Assembly (NCBI GenBank): GCA_014155875.1
Contig: JACEFZ010027925.1
Span: forward strand, 310,001-374,000
Origin: Cepaea nemoralis
Lineage: Eukaryota > Mollusca > Gastropoda > Stylommatophora > Helicidae
DNA length: 64,000 bases
Direction: 5' to 3'
The position numbers and the translations under genes are program-made. The notes under the pieces are model-generated. The model did not search any database. It saw only the letters and a program-made list of their open reading frames with translations, and had not been told where the DNA came from. Numbering within the stretch: the first letter of the stretch is position 1; each line of letters begins with the position of its first letter. This document shows, one piece after another, positions 57,661 to 64,000 of this stretch.

Positions 57661-58900
57661 ATTAACTGCTTAATTTTCATGCTACCTGCATATGTGTGTG
57701 TTGTTCCTTTCTGCCTATTGATGTATGTGCGCTTGTGCTTTATTCATTGTAGTTGTTACAGCATTCCTGTGTGATTTGTGTTGTTTTGAAATAATATGTA
57801 AACATTGTCAGTTTTATGTTAACATCTGATGAACCACGTAAAATTCTTCAGCACTCAAGAACTGTTAACATCAAAGGGTACATGAGCAGTGTGTTAGTTT
57901 GCTGGCAGTGAGGTCACCTGAGATGGTGGGGGATGTTGATGAACATGTGGCTAGGGGTGGAGCACAGACAGTGTGTGATGGCATCTTGGTCAGTTATGTT
58001 TTCAGGTGTGTTGACAAGAGGTCTGCGGGTCATGGAGTTTCATTCACATGTAGAGGTGTTGAGTTCAAATACCAGGGTAGATAATCAGGGTACATCATGT
58101 GTGATGTTTTTTAAAAGAAAGTGAGCATCTGTTGTTTTTCTTGGAGTGCAGAAACATCAGTTCAGTTAACAAATAGACAACAAATATTCAGTGATTGAAG
58201 TGCTTCTTTACAATGTCGGTAGAAAATGTTGAAGTTGGCTGTGTTAAAGAGCAACAATTTTAACATTTGTAACAGCATGGGTAGGTTTATTAATTGCTCT
58301 GTGTGTGTTATGTATGTGTGCATGTGTTTTAATATGTTTAAACAAAATCACTGTTGATAAATGCACATTTCAGTCAGTAAGAAATTATAAATGATTAGAC
58401 TTCAACTGATAAAATTGTGTACATGACATGCCACAGTGAAACAGTCCTGCAGATACATTCAGTGTGTGAGAAACCACACGGGAATCTGTATTTAAGTTAT
58501 GTGTGAAGATTCATCAACACTAATGCCATTTGGCAGGGCTGATGATAATGTTGTTAACAGTTATCTGAGTTTAATGTTCATCATGGTCATGTTGCCGTTA
58601 TCATCATGTTTTTGCATCTATGTATCACTACACATCTACTAGAGCTGTAACATTCCTTTCCATCAGTGTCGATCTGTGTTGCCTCCTTCATTTTATTCTT
58701 GTGTGTTTCTGTGATTTGTTGGGACTTGTCTGATTTCTTTTAGCGTGGTGGTTCCGCGTGTTCCGGCTGCTCTCTTCCATTGTGAGTTCCTTCTTGTGTA
58801 TCTTAAATGAAATTGAATTGCCAAAATTATGAGATATTATAAAGTGAAAGGAACGGGTGAAACCTAAATAACAAAAGTTATGGATGTGATCAGGAAAAGA
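57661..58900. other. Intronic sequence without recognised features
   Basis: No coding or element signal was recognised. A possible acceptor TTCTTTTAG near 58742 opens no family-related frame. Confidence 0.5.
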
Positions 58901-58904
58901 AGGC

Positions 58905-60755
58905 AGCAGAATGTATGCTGAGATGAGTACAAGAATCCCAGTCTGGTCTCAGTAACCAGCATGTATGCTGAGCTGAGTACAAGAATCCCAGTCTGGTCTC
59001 AGTAACCAGCATGTATGCTGAGATGAGTACAAGGATCCCAGTCTGATCTCAGTAACCAGCATGTATGCTGAGCTGAGTACACGGATCCCAGTCTGGTCTC
59101 AGTAACCAGCATGTATGCTGAGCTGAGTACAAGGATCCCAGTCTGGTCTCAGTAACCAGCATGTATGCTGAGCTGAGTACAAGAATCCCAGTCTGATCTC
59201 AGTAACCAGCATGTATGCTGAGATGAGTACAAGGATCCCAGTCTGATCTCAGTAACCAGCATGTATGCTGAGCTGAGTACACGGATCCCAGTCTGATCTC
59301 AGTAACCAGCATGTATGCTGAGATGAGTACAAGGATCCCAGTCTGATCTCAGTAACCAGCATGTATGCTGAGCTGAGTACACGGATCCCAGTCTGGTCTC
59401 AGTAACCAGCATGTATGCTGAGCTGAGTACAAGATCCCAGTCTGGTCTCAGTAACCAGCATGTATGCTGAGATGAGTACAAGGATCCCAGTCCTGATCTC
59501 AGTAACCAGCATGTATGCTGAGGCTGAGTACACGGATCCCAGTCTGGTCTCAGTAACCAGCATGTATGCTGAGCTGAGTACAAGGATCCCAGTCTGGTCT
59601 CAGTAACCAGCATGTATGCTGAGCTGAGTACAAGATCCCAGTCTGATCGCAGTAACCAGCATGTATGCTGAGATGAGTACAAGGATCCCAGTCTGATCTC
59701 AGTAACCAGCATGTATGCTGAGCTGAGTACACGGATCCCAGTCTGATCTCAGTAACCAGCATGTATGCTGAGATGAGTACAAGGATCCCAGTCTGATCTC
59801 AGTAACCAGCATGTATGCTGAGCTGAGTACACGGATCCCAGTCTGGTCTCAGTAACCAGCATGTATGCTGAGCTGAGTACACGGATCCCAGTCTGGTCTC
59901 AGTAACCAGCATGTATGCTGAGCTGAGTACAAGAATCCCAGTCTGATCTCAGTAACCAGCATGTATGCTGAGATGAGTACAAGGATCCCAGTCTGGTCTC
60001 AGTAACCAGCATGTATGCTGAGCTGAGTACACGGATCCCAGTCTGGTCTCAGTAACCAGCATGTATGCTGAGCTGAGTACAAGGATCCCAGTCTGATCTC
60101 AGTAACCAGCATGTATGCTGAGATGAGTACAAGGATCCCAGTCTGGTCTCAGTAACCAGCATGTATGCTGAGATGAGTACAAGAATCCCAGTCTGGTCTC
60201 AGTAACCAGCATGTATGCTGAGATGAGTACAAGAATCCCAGTCTGGTCTCAGTAACCAGCATGTATGCTGAGATGAGTACAAGGATCCCAGTCTGATCTC
60301 AGTAACCAGCATGTATGCTGAGATGAGTACAAGAATCCCAGTCTGGTCTCAGTAACCAGCATGTATGCTGAGCTGAGTACAAGAATCCCAGTCTGATCTC
60401 AGTAACCAGCATGTATGCTGAGCTGAGTACAAGAATCCCAGTCTGATCTCAGTAACCAGCATGTATGCTGAGATGAGTACAAGAATCCCAGTCTGGTCTC
60501 AGTAACCAGCATGTATGCTGAGCTGAGTACAAGAATCCCAGTCTGATCTCAGTAACCAGCATGTATGCTGAGCTGAGTACACGGATCCCAGTCTGGTCTC
60601 AGTAACCAGCATGTATGCTGAGATGAGTACAAGAATCCCAGTCTGGTCTCAGTAACCAGCATGTATGCTGAGCTGAGTACAAGAATCCCAGTCTGATCTC
60701 AGTAACCAGCATGTATGCTGAGATGAGTACAAGAATCCCAGTCTGGTCTCAGTAA
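58905..60755. repeat. 50-bp minisatellite, about 37 copies
   Basis: The unit contains CAGCATGTATGCTGAGCTGA, GTACAAGGATCCCAGTCTGG and TCTCAGTAAC. Three variable sites (AGCTG/AGATG, AAGG/AAGA/ACGG, GGTCTC/GATCTC) combine in recurring sets. Each unit contains the perfect dyad CAGCATGTATGCTG. Ends with a truncated unit at AGTAACAACG. Confidence 0.98.
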
Positions 60756-60879
60756 CAACGGGTGCAACAATCAACACATACAGCATTCAAGTCCAGACTG
60801 CATTCCTTGGGTGATGTGTATGTTTGTAATTGATTACTGCTTATCACAGTCAGACAACAACAAAACTAGACAAAGAGAA

Positions 60880-61085
60880 AACTGGCCTGGATGTTACATA
60901 CTGTCTATGCCACTGTATGTGTGTCAATCATGGACACTGAGTACCAAAATTAGAAGAAAAATGAGGTCAGTGGTCCCTTGTAGAATATTGAGAGTCACAT
61001 GGATTTGTCCAAGAAGACCAATATTCAGATGTAACATGGGGTACACTCACAAAGGAGGATTAGTACGCATATTTGGACCAAAAAT
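60880..61085 (+). pseudogene. LINE reverse transcriptase post-thumb remnant
   Basis: The frame reads MPLYVCQSWTLSTKIRRKMR then CRILRVTW, resembling the YGCESWTL ... RRILRIPW segment of LINE reverse transcriptases. No catalytic motif is present. Confidence 0.55.
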
Positions 61086-61359
61086 GTAACATTTGTTGGG
61101 TGTTACTACGAGAAGGGAGGGTCTGGATGTCATGGTGACAACAATAATGTGTCATCATTAACAGGATGACAGAGACCTACAATACAGAAACTGCATGACA
61201 CAGACAAGGATCAGTGTTTGAACTTATTACAGTCAGGAGGCAATTGGGGGGGGGGGGGAGTGTGATGCCACCATAGCTTGTGATGATGCCACCATAGCTC
61301 GTCATGATGATGATGATGATGATAACTGTATTCACATTTGTATTGAAGTATATTGATAT

Positions 61360-61612
61360 TGCTGGTCTCCGTGGCTAAGGGCCTGTGAATGCGATTCGTA
61401 AGCCCGCTTCCCCGCTTTCGAAATACAACTGTGGCCGATTTGGCAGCAGACTGTGGCACGCTGGGTCTTAACGTGTTAGTATGAGAGGCGGTCGTTCAGA
61501 AAGTAATGGCAAACTACTGAACGTACACTTGCCAAGACAACAACAGCAGTAAAATGCTGGTGTTGACAGCGATGTCCTGTAAATAGGATATGCAAAAAAA
61601 AAAAAAATAATA
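61360..61612 (+). mobile_element. tRNA-derived SINE, family 2
   Basis: The head GCTGGTCTCCGTGGCTAAGG is the most tRNA-like of the family. The body has GGCCGATTTGGCAGCAGACT and TCGTTCAGAAAGTAATGGCA, the 3' end GATGTCCTGTAAATAGGATA, and an A-rich tail. Confidence 0.85.
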
Positions 61613-62700
61613 ATTATTGATATTATATTGTTATAATAGCTGTGGAGCGCCTAATGAATTAGAGCAAAGAAAGCAGGTCTGGCACCAGACTTAGAATATT
61701 GAACTCTGATGTCAAATCTGTATGGATCCGAAACATGAAGAATAAATCGGCTACGAGTATTCATTCATTGGTGCCTGTACAGAACAGGTTTAACATGGTA
61801 TGATTGGATTACCTGCGTTGAGCACACAGAATTCCACGGATCAAAAGGTGAGAAAAAGATGCTACGGCAGGATAGGACACAAATTGAGAACAATAACTTC
61901 ATAGTCTAGAAAGTTCTTGCCCTGGAAGCCACAGGACAAAAAAACAATAGAAGGTGATATAAAAATGTACGAAGAAGAGAGTTAGACGCAGAGATGAGCA
62001 GTGTGGGAGTGCTTGGAGGCAGCTGCAGGAGACGAGGAGGGACAGGAGGGCTAGGTTGAGGGTGAGGCTCCAGTGGAGGATAAATAAATGGCAGTAGAGA
62101 TTATTATAGACCTGATATCATCAAGGACACAGAGAGGAATATGAATACACTGAGCTTGCAGCACAATAGTTTCAACAAGATGGGCAGAAAGAGCAGACTA
62201 AGATTGTCAGGATGAGAATTGAAGACAGGACTGAGAAAACTTAATCCCAAGTCTCTACCGCTGTAACACTGGGGCACTGAAGCAAACACCGAAGCACATC
62301 TGACAAGACTGCTCAGATTATGTAGAGAGAGAAGGGAAGTCTGGCCTACAAAGCAACTTGTAGGGTTCAGTGAGGACCTCTGGCATGCCATCGTTCATTC
62401 CGTTTAATGTCATCTCATAACTCAAATTGAACAAGAATCGCTATCGCAAAGGTAGCCTTTTGCAAGATGGAAAACATACAGATCAATAAAAAGATGTCAG
62501 TTACAACGAGATGTTTTTAACTGTAATGGTCTTTGATTGTTCTTATTTCATGTTCATCACATCTTTTTGCTTGTAGTATTCCTCCGATATTTGGTGTTTA
62601 TTTTCATGCTAAATTTGAGGTTGATGGGCGAACTGAAAGACCATTTCATCTCATATTATCCTTGTGTTCTTCCTTCCTGCTACTTTGTTTGAGCCATATT
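61613..62700. other. Intronic sequence with weak LINE traces
   Basis: A short LYGSET-like piece near 61715 hints at another decayed LINE reverse transcriptase. Otherwise nothing was recognised. Confidence 0.4.
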
Positions 62701-62715
62701 TGGAAGTTTTAGCTC

Positions 62716-62860
62716 AGTGATAAAACCCAGCAGTTGTCATCCCAGTGTGTGTACATAGATTAGGGTGATAAAACCCAGCAGTTGTCATCCCAGTGTGTGT
62801 ACATAGATTAGGGTGATAAAACCCAGCAGTTGTCATCCCAGTGTGTGTACATAGATTAGG
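62716..62860. repeat. 48-bp tandem repeat, 3 copies
   Basis: Three nearly identical copies of GTGATAAAACCCAGCAGTTG, TCATCCCAGTGTGTGTACAT and AGATTAG. Confidence 0.95.
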
Positions 62861-62930
62861 GTTTTCTCATTTAGAAATGCAGCAAGGGGCAGTCTATGTG
62901 GCTGATTGTGTCACAGTTCATACTCAGACA

Positions 62931-63245
62931 CGAGGGTAAGTCAATAAGTAAGTCACAAATGGCTGTAGAAAAATTACTAAATATGATAACAACTTGAAAC
63001 CAGTTTATGTTTATACATACATTGTCCCTTTATTTCTCAACATAATTTCCACCATCATTGATGCACTTATCCCATCGTTTTATCTGTCCTCCTAAACCGG
63101 CTGCATAGAACTGTGTGCTCTGTTTTCTAAACCACGTTTTCACTTCACATTCAACTTCGACGTCAGTCGCGAAATGTCTCTCGCAAAGGTGGGTGTTCAG
63201 TGGACTTAGCCCCTTCCGATTTCCCGTAAAGCGGGTAGAAAAAGT
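62931..63245 (-). mobile_element. mariner fragment interrupted by a MITE
   Basis: It begins CGAGGGTAAGTCAATAAGTA and shares about 300 bp with 9549-10084, including the transposase C-terminal coding region on the minus strand (near 63075-63030). It stops at the TA-flanked element at 63248. Confidence 0.85.
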
Positions 63246-63247
63246 TA

Positions 63248-63496
63248 CGAGGGTGAGTCAATAAGTACGTCACACAGTTCTGTGGGATGGCAGGTAAATG
63301 AAAACATAGCACACATTTCTATGCAGCCGGCTTGGGAGGACTGATAAAACTATAGGATAAGTGCATCAATGTTGGTGGAAATTACGTTGAGAAATAAAAG
63401 GACAATGTATGTATACAAATAAACTGGTTTCAAGTTGTTATCATAGTTAGCTTTTTTTCTACAGCCATTTATGACTTACTTATGAACTTACCCTCG
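63248..63496. mobile_element. 249-bp mariner-derived MITE
   Basis: The ends CGAGGGTGAGTCAATAAGTA and the reverse complement of TACTTATGAACTTACCCTCG are inverted repeats, flanked by TA at 63246-63247 and 63497-63498. The interior joins both ends of the mariner and keeps only GATAAGTGCATCAATGTTGG, the transposase C-terminal remnant, on the plus strand. It ends about 190 bp before the last SMARCE1 exon. Confidence 0.88.
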
Positions 63497-63688
63497 TATC
63501 TTTGCCAGGGACTCTAAAACAAGCTGTAGTTAGGACAGGAAAGGGTCTGGAAAAAGTGGACTGGAGAAGAGATGTAGTGGCACATATCTCACAGGCTGTT
63601 TCCTAGTGGCTTGTCATGGGTGCTATCTTTATATTGAACAGGTTCACTTGGTTGTCTGCCTAAATCCAGCTCTTCTTTCTGTCTCCAG

Positions 63689-63813
63689 AAACAAAGGAAG
63701 GAGCAGACAGAGGCCCAGGGCAAGCAGGATCTCCAAGCTCAGAACTAACCGCCAGCCAACTCGAAAAAGTCCCAGACGCCAGAAAGATGAATGGGCCAGC
63801 TTTACTATCTTAG
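63689..63813 (+). CDS. SMARCE1: SMARCE1 terminal exon
   Basis: The acceptor TTCTGTCTCCAG is strong. In the phase left by the preceding exon it reads ETKEGADRGPGQAGSPSSEL and on to a TAG at 63811, giving about 41 residues. This resembles the Glu/Gly/Ser-rich vertebrate C terminus (TSTPEDKESGQEG). A second frame from the same acceptor encodes KQRKEQTEAQGKQDLQAQN then stop, so the frame choice depends on the upstream exon being read correctly. No AATAAA is visible in the remaining 187 bases. The intron before it spans about 16 kb, so another exon could be missed. Confidence 0.7.
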
Positions 63814-64000
63814 AATCCTTGCAGTTACTGTAGATGTCATTAGGGAACATCTTTGTGCTGACCCTTGTAGATGGTCATACACTGAGATCTTGGATTTATG
63901 AGGCAACAGTGCCATTAGAATCCTATAATATCTGTGTCAATGTAACCATCATTGAGTAATTCTAGTTATAAAATACAGTCATAGCTGTCTTAGTTCTCCC
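63814..64000 (+). other. SMARCE1 3' untranslated start
   Basis: Sequence after the stop codon. No AATAAA is seen, so the mRNA probably ends beyond the window. Confidence 0.5.

Larger units (their letters stand above)
57..63813 (+). other. SMARCE1: SMARCE1/BAF57 gene span (5' incomplete)
   Basis: The exons listed below join into one SMARCE1/BAF57-like protein: N-terminal linker, HMG box, acidic linker, the conserved block ending VLKRQVQSL, coiled coil, and a Ser/Thr/Gln-rich tail. In animals this protein is a nuclear, DNA-binding subunit of the SWI/SNF (BAF) remodelling complex. The visible exons add up to about 410 codons, near the length of the human protein (about 411), although the most N-terminal residues are upstream of the window. 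All exons lie in order on the plus strand, with GT/AG boundaries and mostly compatible phases. The exceptions are frame breaks in the exons at 43481 and 44474. Introns reach about 16 kb and are packed with repeats. The identity is secure; whether the gene is intact is not. Confidence 0.93.

Noticed and set aside
58742..58800. Possible additional SMARCE1 exon after TTCTTTTAG
   Set aside because: The short frame has no resemblance to the family and its phase does not connect the flanking exons convincingly.
59299..59762. Trp/Leu-rich minus-strand frames of 70-137 residues
   Set aside because: By-products of the 50-bp array.
61211..61459. 82-residue minus-strand frame with a His run
   Set aside because: It comes from a GAT-type microsatellite and a SINE head; no supporting homology.
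63512..63606. Possible SMARCE1 exon after TTTGCCAG, reading GTLKQAVVRTGKG to a stop
   Set aside because: The phase fits, but no family resemblance or donor is visible, and a better acceptor lies at 63688.

Overview
This is eukaryotic, metazoan nuclear DNA. It carries one recognisable host gene whose small exons are separated by very large introns full of repeats. The gene is the plus-strand orthologue of SMARCE1/BAF57 (Drosophila Bap111), the HMG-box subunit of SWI/SNF (BAF) chromatin remodellers. Eleven well-supported exons and one candidate exon run from position 57 to the stop codon at 63811-63813; the first exons lie upstream of the window. Only about 1.2 kb of the 64 kb is coding. The protein divergence and the mobile-element mix (DD34D mariners, piggyBac, Tigger, Penelope-like with GIY-YIG, RNase H-bearing LINEs, Gypsy) suggest a lophotrochozoan, probably a mollusc. 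That assignment is inference.

Layout of the gene. Exons at 57-137, 7449-7469 (a 7-codon microexon), 9334-9408, 20394-20525 and 25338-25407 encode the N-terminal region and the whole HMG box. Exon 27366-27410 encodes an acidic linker. Exons 43481-43646 and 44474-44572 encode the conserved central region and coiled coil, but in this sequence both are broken by frame changes. Exons 45617-45871, 47094-47238 and 63689-63813 encode the low-complexity C terminus. A possible cassette or alternative last exon lies at 26358.

The introns are built mainly of minisatellites (units of about 27-78 bp, some arrays over 1 kb: 138-2830, 4050-5650, 19539-20378, 20570-24790, 51950-53335, 58905-60755) and of transposable elements, many nested. 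Elements include two TTAA-flanked piggyBac-type elements (6090-6888, 10522-11214), several mariners (7757-8673, 9549-10084, 14821-16374, 62931-63496), a Penelope-like element (about 16660-19030), an LTR element fragment inserted in a minisatellite (20998-22897), a 7.9-kb Gypsy-type element on the minus strand (28131-36009) inserted in a LINE RNase H fragment, a nearly full-length but frameshifted LINE (about 37107-41217), a Tigger-type element (50864-51739), a foldback element (44866-45249), and three tRNA-derived SINE families.

From about 27.8 to 35.3 kb the sequence looks degraded: stretched homopolymers, and a left LTR far more corrupted than its right partner. This is best explained by poor consensus quality. 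The frame breaks in the SMARCE1 exons near 43.5-44.6 kb, including an apparently lost G at a splice donor, may share that cause. No prokaryotic features, CRISPR arrays, rRNA genes or functional tRNA genes were seen, and I found no convincing new gene system. The most interesting material is the SMARCE1 architecture and the nested repeat history.
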